From G942493375 sp942493375 (GTDB lineage: Bacteria > Armatimonadota > UBA5829), in contig OW818698.1 of NCBI GenBank assembly GCA_942493375.1, forward strand, positions 7,316,001 through 7,380,000: 64,000 bases of DNA, given 5' to 3'. Numbering within the stretch: the first letter of the stretch is position 1; each line of letters begins with the position of its first letter. A model generated the notes under the pieces. That model was not told the origin of the DNA. It saw only the letters and a program-made list of their open reading frames with translations, and did no database searches. Of this stretch, positions 35,206-43,652 are shown piece after piece. The translations under genes and the position numbers were made by a program.

Positions 35206-36456
35206 ATGTCAAAGACTAATCAAGCAATTGTTGCTGAACATATTGAGACTATACTGCCGAAGTTAAAAAGCGAACCTAAAGGGTGTGCGAAGTATCCTTA
35301 TTTGAATGTTGTCTGGGGGGATCATCCTTATAATACGGTTATGTTCGGTTGGGATGCACATTTTATTGCGTTGAGGCTGGCAGCTAAGGGTGAACCGGAG
35401 TGGTTGAAGTATCATACAGACAATTTCCTTGAGTTGCAAGACCAGGAGACCGGATTTATATCCTCGCTGTATCCGCTGTTTTCAGAACTGGCACCAAGTG
35501 ACGCAGACACATACTACCCACTGATGGCCCAGGGGATTCTGGTGTATGGGGAGAAAGCGGGAGATCTGGAGTGGGTCAGGCGTGCTGCGGATGGTGCCAG
35601 GAAACTGCTTGGTTACTACGAGAAATATCAGAAAGATGAATGTGAACTGTTCTTTAATAAGTTTGCCTGGACTGGTTGTGACAATGATGTCTCTATAGCA
35701 GTATATGAGCCAAGCACGGTCTGTTCTCCGTGGATAAACTCCCTGATCTGGCTTGAATACAGAGCAATGGCTAATCTTGGGACTCTGCTGGGTGATGCTG
35801 ATATGGCCAGTGAGTTCACAGCAAAAGAGAAATCGCTGCAGGAAACGATTGAACGCCTGCTTTGGTCTGAAGAAGACTCCTGTTATGCTCAGTATATAAG
35901 GGAGACAAAGAGAGCGACGATAAAGATGGAGGATGAGCTTCTGAACTCTCAGGGAGTTGGGTTATATTCATTCCTGAGCTTTACGAATCTTACTCCTCTT
36001 TATGCTGGACTGGCAGATACAAATAGAGCGAAACTGGTGATAGATAAATATCTGTCCTCTAAAGACCACTTCCTGTCGGATTGGGGAATACGTTCGCTGT
36101 CGAAATCGAGCGAGTTCTACAACAATGCGATCTGGGGGAACCCTCCAAGATTCGAATGTCCCGACAGATTGACAAACTCCAACTGGCAAGGGCCTGTCTG
36201 GGTACTCTGTACATATTTTATGTTCCATGCACTGCTCAACTACGGATATATATCAGTTGCACGCGAAGCTATCGCTAATCTTAACAAGACCCTGGCTTCA
36301 GACATCACAAACAACGGAATGATGAACGAAAACTACAACGCCGAAAACGGACGACCACTATATGCCAGCAACTTCGGCTCCTGGAATGTCCTTGCAGATC
36401 TAATGCCGGAGGAGCTAGAGACCGGTAAGAGTGTTTGCGATGTGTTTATGAAGTAG
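35206..36456 (+). CDS. GH63/GH37-like (alpha/alpha)6-barrel glycosidase
   Basis: The 416-aa cytoplasmic protein of the trehalase/mannosylglycerate hydrolase-like six-hairpin fold has NTVMFGWDAHFIALRLA near 44-60 and LQDQETGFISS near 82. It also shows SNWQGPVWVL near 325, the hallmark of GH63/GH37/GH15-type barrels, and NYNAENGRPLYASNFGSWN near 383-401. Expected substrates are alpha-glucosides or mannosyl-glycerate-like sugars, but this is not decided by sequence. ATG 35206 follows AAGGAG. Its 3' end overlaps the convergent gene at 36446 by 11 bp. Upstream (35100-35185) are CGCGAATCACGC and CACGCAAAGCCGCTAAGG segments of a commonly dispersed repeat type. Confidence 0.8.
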   Translation: MSKTNQAIVAEHIETILPKLKSEPKGCAKYPYLNVVWGDHPYNTVMFGWDAHFIALRLAAKGEPEWLKYHTDNFLELQDQETGFISSLYPLFSELAPSDADTYYPLMAQGILVYGEKAGDLEWVRRAADGARKLLGYYEKYQKDECELFFNKFAWTGCDNDVSIAVYEPSTVCSPWINSLIWLEYRAMANLGTLLGDADMASEFTAKEKSLQETIERLLWSEEDSCYAQYIRETKRATIKMEDELLNSQGVGLYSFLSFTNLTPLYAGLADTNRAKLVIDKYLSSKDHFLSDWGIRSLSKSSEFYNNAIWGNPPRFECPDRLTNSNWQGPVWVLCTYFMFHALLNYGYISVAREAIANLNKTLASDITNNGMMNENYNAENGRPLYASNFGSWNVLADLMPEELETGKSVCDVFMK

Positions 36457-37045
36457 ATGTTGGGATGGTAGAATCATTAATACGCTTGCATCTTATCCAA
36501 AGAAAACCTACTTGCTCCTCTGTCAATTCAGCATATTTGCGTATTAAATTGATTGTTTCCGTATCATCATATAGCACATAGCGGGGGATGGTAATTGCAT
36601 CTGTGGCTGTATATATACGTATGTGCCTTGCACCTTTGCTGACGTTCAAATATCGCAAGGCACATATGTCTTTCCATTCCATACATCGGACGGGTTTGTC
36701 CCTGAATAGGAATTGTATGTTTGTTGGTGTGATTAGCAATGATTCGTTTTTGACGATGTTCCATATTTTGGAAAAATAGATGCAGAGTGCAACAAGCCCG
36801 ACAATTGGAAAGATTAACTCAAAAACAATTCTTGGTTGTGCATTGCTAACCAGTGATGTATATTCTGGAAGTCCTGAGTTTTTTAATATAATGTAGTTTT
36901 TTAATGCAAGCAATCCAAACCAAAACCGCTCAATAAATATCATTGGGCCAGTTACCACACAAAACCAAAAACCTGGAAAAAGACGGTAACCGGCTTCATA
37001 ATCTTGATTCAAAGTGGTATCAGTTATGTTGCTATCGATTGGCAT
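36446..37045 (-). CDS. PH-like-domain inner-membrane protein
   Basis: The 199-aa protein has two membrane segments (about 24-48 and 73-94). A cytoplasmic PH-like (DUF304/YdbT-like) domain of about 85 residues follows, starting ESLLITPTNIQFLFRD and including MEWKDICALRYLNV. It is the last gene of a three-gene operon: its ATG (TGGAG 7 nt upstream) overlaps the end of the gene at 37032 by 14 bp. Its own 3' end overlaps the convergent GH63-like gene. Function is unknown; such domains usually bind lipids or partner proteins at the membrane. Confidence 0.65.
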   Translation of the reverse strand: MPIDSNITDTTLNQDYEAGYRLFPGFWFCVVTGPMIFIERFWFGLLALKNYIILKNSGLPEYTSLVSNAQPRIVFELIFPIVGLVALCIYFSKIWNIVKNESLLITPTNIQFLFRDKPVRCMEWKDICALRYLNVSKGARHIRIYTATDAITIPRYVLYDDTETINLIRKYAELTEEQVGFLWIRCKRINDSTIPTSTS

Positions 37046-37865
37046 GTAAATCTCCAGGATATTTTATTGGTTCCCTCTCATACACTCCTGACCAAAGTAC
37101 CGTTGCTACTTGATCTGCTGCACGTTCAGCCGCATTTGATGTCAGGAATGAGAAATTGAAAAATCCGATTGCCAATCCGGATTCTGTGTCATTGACGAAT
37201 ATTTCATCATTTAGGGTATAGATATTGGGTTTGCCGTCCGGATATTTGTCGTTAACTGTCTTCGTTATTATATGTCGTTTGCGCGTTTCTGGAGGGATTA
37301 ATCTTTCTTTAGTGATAAATGATCCGCCATTTTGATTCTTTGCTATTGCATCTGCAAACTTTTCATTGTGAATCGAGAGGGCTTGTGTGGACGAATCAGG
37401 ATATTCCAGATCGCGCACCCTGTCTGAGTTCCGCGCACCATCAATCTGAATACGAGTTTTCCAAATACTGAATATGGGAGTGGGTAGATAACTGTATTTG
37501 GGAACTCTAACTACCAAATACAGTGTAGGTTTCGCTGCGATGGCTTCTTTGATGGTTCTATACTGGGTAACTTTGCAGCGATATTGCTTTGTCGGAATAT
37601 ACCTAACCAGATATTTAGCCAACTCTTCAGCGACAGCCTGCTGAAGACGCGCATTACCGATCTCCTTTACAGACGTAATGATAGCAACTTCCCGGAGGAC
37701 CTTGGGGTCCAGTGCAGAATAGAATCCGGTTTTATAAAAAAGCATGGGTGTCGAGTTTATATAGGCACCGCCCATTTCTCCAGGTGACACCCAAAATAAT
37801 AACAACAATACGACTACTATTATCAATATCCGCTTTCTTCTATTTACAGCATTTCCAGGTGTCAA
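37032..37865 (-). CDS. uncharacterised anchored protein, paralogue 2
   Basis: The 277-aa protein has a basic N-terminus and one hydrophobic segment (about 13-28), so it is anchored with the bulk outside the cytoplasm, or secreted. It shares blocks with the next gene upstream: FYSALDPKVLREVAIITSV, IGNARLQQAVAEELAK, AKPTLYLVVRVP, IQIDGARNSDR, TLNDEIFV and LWSGVYERE. I do not recognise the family. Its TTG start (37865) overlaps the upstream stop (TTGA) and has AAGGAG 8 nt before it, so translation is coupled. The conserved acidic and Tyr-rich blocks suggest a folded domain of about 200 residues. Confidence 0.6.
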   Translation of the reverse strand: MTPGNAVNRRKRILIIVVVLLLLFWVSPGEMGGAYINSTPMLFYKTGFYSALDPKVLREVAIITSVKEIGNARLQQAVAEELAKYLVRYIPTKQYRCKVTQYRTIKEAIAAKPTLYLVVRVPKYSYLPTPIFSIWKTRIQIDGARNSDRVRDLEYPDSSTQALSIHNEKFADAIAKNQNGGSFITKERLIPPETRKRHIITKTVNDKYPDGKPNIYTLNDEIFVNDTESGLAIGFFNFSFLTSNAAERAADQVATVLWSGVYEREPIKYPGDLHANR

Positions 37866-38689
37866 TTTCGTAACTCCTTTCCATAAACGCCTGACCAGAG
37901 CATTTTCGTTGTTTCATTTACTTCCAAGTCTGATATATAAGATACCAGGTAGTTCAAGTTCATCACACATAGTCCTTTTCCAGAAAATGAAGTACTGATG
38001 AATATCCCGTCATTGAGTGTTCTGGTTTCGGGTTTACCTTTTTTATGTTCGATAATGAATGCTTTTTCTTTGAGATGCCTTTCTACAAATGTAAGTGATC
38101 GTGGTTTTCCGTTCACAATAGACATCCAAGGTTTTGAGGTAATCGTGCCATCTTTGGTATATATATCACGCATTAGACTGAATGATTTTGTCTTGGCATC
38201 AGGATTAAGCAAAAAGCGTGCCCTGTCTGAAGTGGTAGCACCATCTATTTGAACAATTGCTTTCCACATGAACACCGGCAGATAGCTTAGTTCTGGTGCT
38301 CTTACTATAAGATACATACTGGGTTTTGCAGTTATGGCTTTATTCAGATCAGTATATATGGTGACTTTGCATGAGAGCGGATGGCCTGCGGCGTCCTTTG
38401 CAGGCCTGGCGTCGGCCAGAGATTTTGCCAACTTTTCAACCACTTTCTGCTGAAGGGATCTGTTTCCAATCTTATTTACCGATGTAACAATTGCTACATC
38501 ACGCAGAATATTTGGATCAAGTGCGGTATACCAACCAAATTGATAAGCGCACATACTCTCGTAATGGTTGTAAACAATACCAATACTAACAGGATTGAAC
38601 CAGAAGACTAACAGGAGCAACAAAACAAGCAGAGGCTTACGTTTGCGAGATATCCATTGTTTCAGATTGTGGAATCTATCAGTGTTCAT
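37862..38689 (-). CDS. uncharacterised anchored protein, paralogue 1
   Basis: The 275-aa protein has a basic start (RKRK) and a hydrophobic segment (about 18-32), and shares blocks with paralogue 2: WYTALDPNILRDVAIVTSV, IGNRSLQQKVVEKLAK, AKPSMYLIVRAPELSYLP, VQIDGATTSDR, TLNDGIFI and LWSGVYGKE. I do not recognise the family. It opens a three-gene operon (38689 to 36446) with overlapping genes and a near-consensus promoter at 38742-38770. AGGAG lies 12 nt before the ATG. The shared operon with a PH-like membrane protein suggests an envelope complex, which is inference only. Confidence 0.6.
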   Translation of the reverse strand: MNTDRFHNLKQWISRKRKPLLVLLLLLVFWFNPVSIGIVYNHYESMCAYQFGWYTALDPNILRDVAIVTSVNKIGNRSLQQKVVEKLAKSLADARPAKDAAGHPLSCKVTIYTDLNKAITAKPSMYLIVRAPELSYLPVFMWKAIVQIDGATTSDRARFLLNPDAKTKSFSLMRDIYTKDGTITSKPWMSIVNGKPRSLTFVERHLKEKAFIIEHKKGKPETRTLNDGIFISTSFSGKGLCVMNLNYLVSYISDLEVNETTKMLWSGVYGKELRN

Positions 38690-38741
38690 TAACTTGCTGG
38701 CTCCTATGGTGCACAGTGTTGTAGTTGGTTAATGATACTGA

Positions 38742-38770
38742 ATTATGACATGCGGATATGTTGTTGTCAA
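38742..38770 (-). promoter_or_regulatory. sigma70-type promoter of the paralogue operon
   Basis: On the minus strand, TTGACA, 17 nt, CATAAT, with the -10 box about 53 nt upstream of the ATG at 38689. Confidence 0.7.
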
Positions 38771-38880
38771 TAGAAACGCTATCCTGAATGCTTTGGTCTT
38801 GATAATACTTGTAAGTATGGGTGATATGTGATGGGTCAATAGCTAACAAGTGAACTAATATGAGATTGACGCCAACGCAA

Positions 38881-38912
38881 GTTCACCCGGGGCATGGATC
38901 CCCCGGGTGAAC
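38881..38912. terminator. GC-rich hairpin after the beta-helix gene
   Basis: GTTCACCCGGGG (38881-38892) pairs perfectly with CCCCGGGTGAAC (38901-38912) across an 8-nt loop, 11 bp past the stop at 38924. There is no strong T-run. Confidence 0.65.
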
Positions 38913-38923
38913 AATATTAAATG

Positions 38924-40708
38924 TTATTTGTGTGGGCCTGCTTTATCAGCTATATTAATGGGGAATTGTGGGGATTCCGGGGGGATATCACAGATGTTGT
39001 TTTCTAACATGCACGTTAAGTGCCGGTTCTGGGCGTGGTTGTTCAGGTTTAGTGCTTTAGGGACTCGATAAATGACATTTTGTTCTACGCGGATATCTGC
39101 GCTGCCTTCATCGAGGTAGATTCCACCAGGAAATCCACAGTTGTCGTGGATAACATTTGCTGAGATGCTGGTTTCGGGCATCCGGCCAATTGTGTAGATC
39201 GCACCTCCATCGTTCATCTCCTGCATTACATCGTGTATATGGTTGTGCTCAATTGTGTGACCGCTCTGGTTTGTAGGTTCCGAGAAGTGGAAACTACTGG
39301 ACGCCGGATAGCCACCTCCTCCTGCATCTATCTCACCCCAACCCCAGCCTGCAGATATAGCAGAGTAGGGGAGATGGTGGAATATGTTGTGGGTGACGGA
39401 CACATTTTTGGCGTATCCAATGAACACACCTACTCCACCTTTATAATCAGTCGCAATGTTATGAATGTTGCAATCTTTGATTTCCACGTCTCGAACGCCT
39501 TTTCTGGGGTCGTCCGGATGGTGGTCATCTGTAACTACATCGGCCACTTGGATGGCACTTCCGGAGATCTCAGTAAACTCACAGCTAGTGACATTTATGT
39601 TAGCAGAACCCCTCTCAATATCAAGACCGGCTCCGCCAAGTTTTGAAAAATGGCATCCATCAAATGCAATATTATGACCAGCATGGCAGATGATATTTGC
39701 CGGCGATTTTACACAGTTGTGGGATTTAGGGGTCATGAAGACTTTGCCGTTCTCGGAGTAATTGGGACGCACAGTCAGTAAGGTTTCAGGAGTCACTCTG
39801 AAGTTGGCCTGGATATCAATGAAACCGGTGTCGTTAGCGCCCAGCCATGTTGCATGCTCAAAGCCCAAATTGCAGAAACAAACATTTTTGACGGGTTCCT
39901 CGGGGGTGCCTTGAATCTCAAGCAGCGTTTCCAGCTTTGGGACAATAAATTCTGAAGTTGCCATATCCTGATCTAACCAGGGTTTGTATTGGATTTGTTT
40001 CTTTCTAGCATCGAAGAGCCAGAGTCCTTCCCCAGCAAATTCTACCGGTGCTCCTTCTATCGTCCACGGTAAGTTGAGTTGCATACCTTCCATTCCACGT
40101 GCCAGAAAGAACTCCGGCTGCTTCATCAGGATCTCGTAATATATTCCGGACTTACGGACTTCGGCGACCTTGCAGCGTGTGTTCTTCCATATAAACCTGT
40201 ATTCAAACTCAACATCCTCAGCATCGATCAGGTTTGCAGCAGCATGGCTGGTAGTCCGATAGCCTTCACCACATTCCATGACCTGCAGATTACCAAGCAG
40301 GAACCCCCACATGGAACTGCGGGAAACCGATCTGCCATTTACATAGAGCTGACGCACAGCATCCAAATCAACATCGGCAACCCATCTGCCTTGCTCACCG
40401 GGTTTCCATCCATCAATTCTCATCCCACCATCCAGAACTGCCATTTCACCTGGAGAACTGGTATAGACAACGTTGAAACCATTGCTGCCGGAGTCCTTCT
40501 GTTCCAGCACGAATGGAGAGTCCAGATAATAACGACCGCCTTTTATCTGAACGATGATATCGCTGGTCATATTGGCATTGATCTGTCGGATAGCTTTACG
40601 CGCTCGCTCGAGTGTTTTGAATGGCTGGGTTTCGGTGCCGGGATTGGAATCACTTCCGGATGGGGCTAGGTATAGAACTGATTGGATGTTGGATTCAGAT
40701 TTGCTCAT
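38924..40708 (-). CDS. right-handed parallel beta-helix (pectate-lyase fold) protein
   Basis: The protein has the typical entry LYLAPSGSDSNPGTETQPF followed by LERARKAIRQINANM and IIVQIKGGRYYLDSPFVL. A long parallel beta-helix follows, with repeated turns such as INVTSCEFTEISGSAIQV, VEIKDCNIHNIATDYKGG and HTIEHNHIHDVMQEMNDGGA. Polysaccharide lyases and GH28/GH120/GH141-type enzymes share this fold. I chose ATG 40708 (TGGAG 8 nt upstream, 594 aa, no signal peptide). Earlier in-frame ATGs at 40768 and 40789 would add a weak signal-like segment (SVSIALISFNLL), so export cannot be excluded. Catalytic residues are not assigned. Confidence 0.7.
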   Translation of the reverse strand: MSKSESNIQSVLYLAPSGSDSNPGTETQPFKTLERARKAIRQINANMTSDIIVQIKGGRYYLDSPFVLEQKDSGSNGFNVVYTSSPGEMAVLDGGMRIDGWKPGEQGRWVADVDLDAVRQLYVNGRSVSRSSMWGFLLGNLQVMECGEGYRTTSHAAANLIDAEDVEFEYRFIWKNTRCKVAEVRKSGIYYEILMKQPEFFLARGMEGMQLNLPWTIEGAPVEFAGEGLWLFDARKKQIQYKPWLDQDMATSEFIVPKLETLLEIQGTPEEPVKNVCFCNLGFEHATWLGANDTGFIDIQANFRVTPETLLTVRPNYSENGKVFMTPKSHNCVKSPANIICHAGHNIAFDGCHFSKLGGAGLDIERGSANINVTSCEFTEISGSAIQVADVVTDDHHPDDPRKGVRDVEIKDCNIHNIATDYKGGVGVFIGYAKNVSVTHNIFHHLPYSAISAGWGWGEIDAGGGGYPASSSFHFSEPTNQSGHTIEHNHIHDVMQEMNDGGAIYTIGRMPETSISANVIHDNCGFPGGIYLDEGSADIRVEQNVIYRVPKALNLNNHAQNRHLTCMLENNICDIPPESPQFPINIADKAGPHK

Positions 40709-40789
40709 GTATGTCTCCAGCGATAATAAGTTAAAAGATATCAGGGCAATAGATACTGAATGTTTCATGATGGCTGTGAATTCCTTCAT

Positions 40790-41026
40790 GTTAAACTCAA
40801 CTATTGTTGTATAGTCTGCAAGCTGGTATTTGTTGCGGGTTGTTGGTATTGGTATATGGAATAATTATAATAAGCGACTACTCAGATCGGTATACAATAT
40901 TATTTATGGAAATTCGGAACAATCCACAATTATGGTGTGTCGTAATATATAACGAAAAATATCTCTAATCCTTGGTCGGTCGGACTAACCGCCCAGTAGC
41001 TGGCCTGATCTTGCTGTCCCTTCAAA
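40790..41026. other. divergent control region
   Basis: DNA upstream of both the beta-helix gene and the CxxCH/Fn3 gene. I see no ORF or repeat, only short AT-rich tracts. Confidence 0.4.
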
Positions 41027-41054
41027 TTGCTAGTAATGCTTTAACGAGTATTAT
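41027..41054 (+). promoter_or_regulatory. possible promoter of the CxxCH/Fn3 gene
   Basis: TTGCTA, 16 nt, TATTAT, with the -10 box 55 nt before the ATG at 41110. Weak by itself. Confidence 0.4.
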
Positions 41055-41109
41055 TGAGCCTCAAGCAAATCGTATTGAACCCAAGTATTTTCGACATAGG
41101 AGTGAATGA

Positions 41110-43569
41110 ATGCTGAAGAATACCATATTGTTAGTAGTATGCACAATGTTCCTCGCACTATGCGTGGTGAATGTAAGTGCGTTTTCAGACTATGCCAGAG
41201 CAACAGGAAAAACTTGTGGATATTGTCATGTTGATCCAGGTGGAGGTGGACCCTTAACAACGGAAGGTCAGTATTATCTCGACAATGGAACGTTGCCGCC
41301 AGCAACTCCAACACCTCCGACTACATTGACAGCAACAGCTGTTTCTTCAACCCAAATTGATCTGACGTGGGCTGATAAATCGACTGATGAAACTGGTTTT
41401 AAAGTAGAGAGAGCATCAAGCGCCACTGGGACATTTGTTGAGATAGCTGCTGTAGGAGCTAATGTAACTTCGTATAGTAACACTAGTCTGACAGCTTCAA
41501 CGAAATATTATTACCGGGTCTGTGCTACTAATGCACAAGGAAATTCAGCATACTCTAACACTGCTTTCGCAACTACACAAGCTGCGGCTGTACCTCCAAC
41601 TGCCCCTGCATTGCTGACCGCAACTGCTGCTTCATCATCTCAGATCGACCTGAGTTGGACTGACAACTCAACAGATGAGACTGGATTTAAAGTTGAAAGG
41701 GCATCAAGCGCAACCGGTACATTTACGGAAATTGCTGCCCTGGGTGCTGGTGTAACTACGTACAGTAACACAGCTTTGACAGCTTCAACCAAATATTATT
41801 ATCGTGTGTGTGCTTATAATGCTCAGGGGAATTCAACTTATACTGATGCGGCTTCAGCTACAACTTTGGCAGTGGCGGCTACTCCACCTGCATCACCTAC
41901 ATTACTGACCGCAACTGCTGTTTCCTCCTCTCAGATCGACTTGACGTGGATTGACAACTCCACAGATGAGACTGGATTTAAAGTTGAAAGGGCATCAAGC
42001 GCAACGGGTACATTTACCGAAATAGCTGCCCTGGGTGCTGGCGTGACTACATACAGTAACACTGCCCTGACAGCTTCTACCAAATATTATTATCGAGTAT
42101 GTGCTTATAATGCGCAAGGCAACTCTGGTTATACTGACACGGCTTCAGCAACTACATCTGCTGTAGCGGCTACTGTTCCTGTATCACCAACGACTCTCGT
42201 TGCTACCGCTGTCTCAGCGACACAGATTGACCTGTCCTGGACTGATAACTCGACAGATGAAACAGGTTTTAAAGTGGAGAGGGCATCAAGCGCAACCGGT
42301 ACATTTACCGAAATAGCTGCCCTGGGTGCTGGTGTGACTACATACAGTAACACTGCCCTGACAGCTTCTACCAAATATTATTATCGAGTATGTGCATATA
42401 ATGCCCAGGGCAACTCTGGCTACACAAACACAGCTTCAGCTACGACGCCGGCAGTTGTTACATCCCCCCCGGTTGCCCCAACTGTTCTAAGTGCCAAAGC
42501 TGCATCTTCGACACAGATCAATCTAACATGGGTGGATAATTCCACAGATGAAGCCGGGTTCAAAGTTGATCGAGGCACATCATCATCTGGCGCATTCACT
42601 GAAATTGCAGTGCTCGGAGCCGGGGTTGTTGCATACAGCAACACTGGACTGGCAGAATCAACGACTTACTACTACAGGGTCCGTGCATACAATTCCCAGG
42701 GAAATTCAAGTTATACAAATACGGCGTCAGCTACAACTATATCAGCACCACCTCCGCCACCTACAGTTAAAACGCCTACAACCAATCCGGATGGTGGAAC
42801 ATTCAACTCAGCTATAACAGTTCGCATAGAGTGCGAAACAGATGATGCAACTATTCACTACACAACAAATGGAGAAGACCCCACGGAGAGTGATCCGACA
42901 CTAGAGTCTGAATCTGAAATCACTGTGGAGCACAGCATGACCATAAAAGCTCGCGCATGGAAAACAAACATGGATCCGAGTGACATTAAGACCAGTGTTT
43001 ATACAATCACAAATTCACTGACTATTGAATTGTTATCAGGTTGGAACATGGTATCCGTGCCTTTAAATCCGGTAAGCGGAGCCTGGACTAGTTGGAAGTC
43101 TGCATTTGGTGGAGTTGCCCCAATTGTAGCATACGCATGGAATGCAGAATCTAGTTCATATCTGAGTTCAACCGGGCCATTACGCGGACGGGGATACTGG
43201 GTTAAAATGTCCAGTCCGGCAACAGGAAATATTGTCGGAGTTGCATCAGAGAATACATTTGCCATAAACATCAAAGGTGATGCAGGTGGGCGATGGAATA
43301 TGATTGGAAACCCGTTTTCCTCAGCATTGTACTGGGATGTTGAAAAAATCAAAGTATCAGTGTCGGGAGCAGAGCCTGTAAGTTTGCGAAAGGCACACAG
43401 CGACGGACTGCTCAGTGATTACGCCTGGTACTGGGACGGACTTGCATACAAGCTGATATGTGACCCTCAGAGTTATGATGTATCAGGAAGTCTGGAAACT
43501 CTACATGCTACACAAGGCTGCTGGTTCAGGGCTTTTTATGACTGTCAGTTAATATTAACAGTAGAATAA
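41110..43569 (+). CDS. secreted protein: c-type heme motif, five Fn3 repeats, CHB_HEX_C-like and C-terminal domain
   Basis: The 819-aa exported protein has a signal peptide (about 1-24) and a single CxxCH heme-attachment motif at Cys36-Gly-Tyr-Cys39-His40. Five fibronectin type III domains of about 97 residues follow (about 70-550). Next is a chitobiase/hexosaminidase C-terminal-like domain (about 555-635; PDGGTFNSAITVRIECETDD, IHYTTNGEDPT), then a C-terminal beta domain starting LLSGWNMVSVPLNPVSGAW. Fn3 units 2 to 4 are nearly identical in DNA, so recent duplication or gene conversion is likely. AGGAG precedes ATG 41110. The heme motif suggests electron transfer or redox sensing outside the cell; role unknown. 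Confidence 0.8.
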   Translation: MLKNTILLVVCTMFLALCVVNVSAFSDYARATGKTCGYCHVDPGGGGPLTTEGQYYLDNGTLPPATPTPPTTLTATAVSSTQIDLTWADKSTDETGFKVERASSATGTFVEIAAVGANVTSYSNTSLTASTKYYYRVCATNAQGNSAYSNTAFATTQAAAVPPTAPALLTATAASSSQIDLSWTDNSTDETGFKVERASSATGTFTEIAALGAGVTTYSNTALTASTKYYYRVCAYNAQGNSTYTDAASATTLAVAATPPASPTLLTATAVSSSQIDLTWIDNSTDETGFKVERASSATGTFTEIAALGAGVTTYSNTALTASTKYYYRVCAYNAQGNSGYTDTASATTSAVAATVPVSPTTLVATAVSATQIDLSWTDNSTDETGFKVERASSATGTFTEIAALGAGVTTYSNTALTASTKYYYRVCAYNAQGNSGYTNTASATTPAVVTSPPVAPTVLSAKAASSTQINLTWVDNSTDEAGFKVDRGTSSSGAFTEIAVLGAGVVAYSNTGLAESTTYYYRVRAYNSQGNSSYTNTASATTISAPPPPPTVKTPTTNPDGGTFNSAITVRIECETDDATIHYTTNGEDPTESDPTLESESEITVEHSMTIKARAWKTNMDPSDIKTSVYTITNSLTIELLSGWNMVSVPLNPVSGAWTSWKSAFGGVAPIVAYAWNAESSSYLSSTGPLRGRGYWVKMSSPATGNIVGVASENTFAINIKGDAGGRWNMIGNPFSSALYWDVEKIKVSVSGAEPVSLRKAHSDGLLSDYAWYWDGLAYKLICDPQSYDVSGSLETLHATQGCWFRAFYDCQLILTVE
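41325..42745 (+). repeat. five tandem 291-bp Fn3-coding repeats
   Basis: The GCATCAAGCGC block recurs at 41413, 41701, 41992 and 42283 (spacings 288, 291 and 291), with a diverged fifth at about 42575. Units 2-4 are the most alike. Confidence 0.85.
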
Positions 43570-43595
43570 TAGTCTGCTGAGGATTAGCAACTCTT

Positions 43596-43639
43596 GACAA
43601 AACACACCTGGTGCAATGGTTTACCAGGTGTGTTTTGTC
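43596..43639. terminator. bidirectional terminator hairpin
   Basis: A perfect 17-bp stem (GACAAAACACACCTGGT at 43596-43612, complement at 43623-43639) with a 10-nt loop lies between the convergent Fn3 and GH29 genes. A-rich and T-rich flanks suit both directions. Confidence 0.85.
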
Positions 43640-43652
43640 ATTTGTTTTGTTG

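Noticed and set aside
41274..42644. Antisense frames opposite the Fn3 repeats
   Set aside because: They repeat with the same 291-bp period and have no ribosome sites; they are shadows of the real gene.
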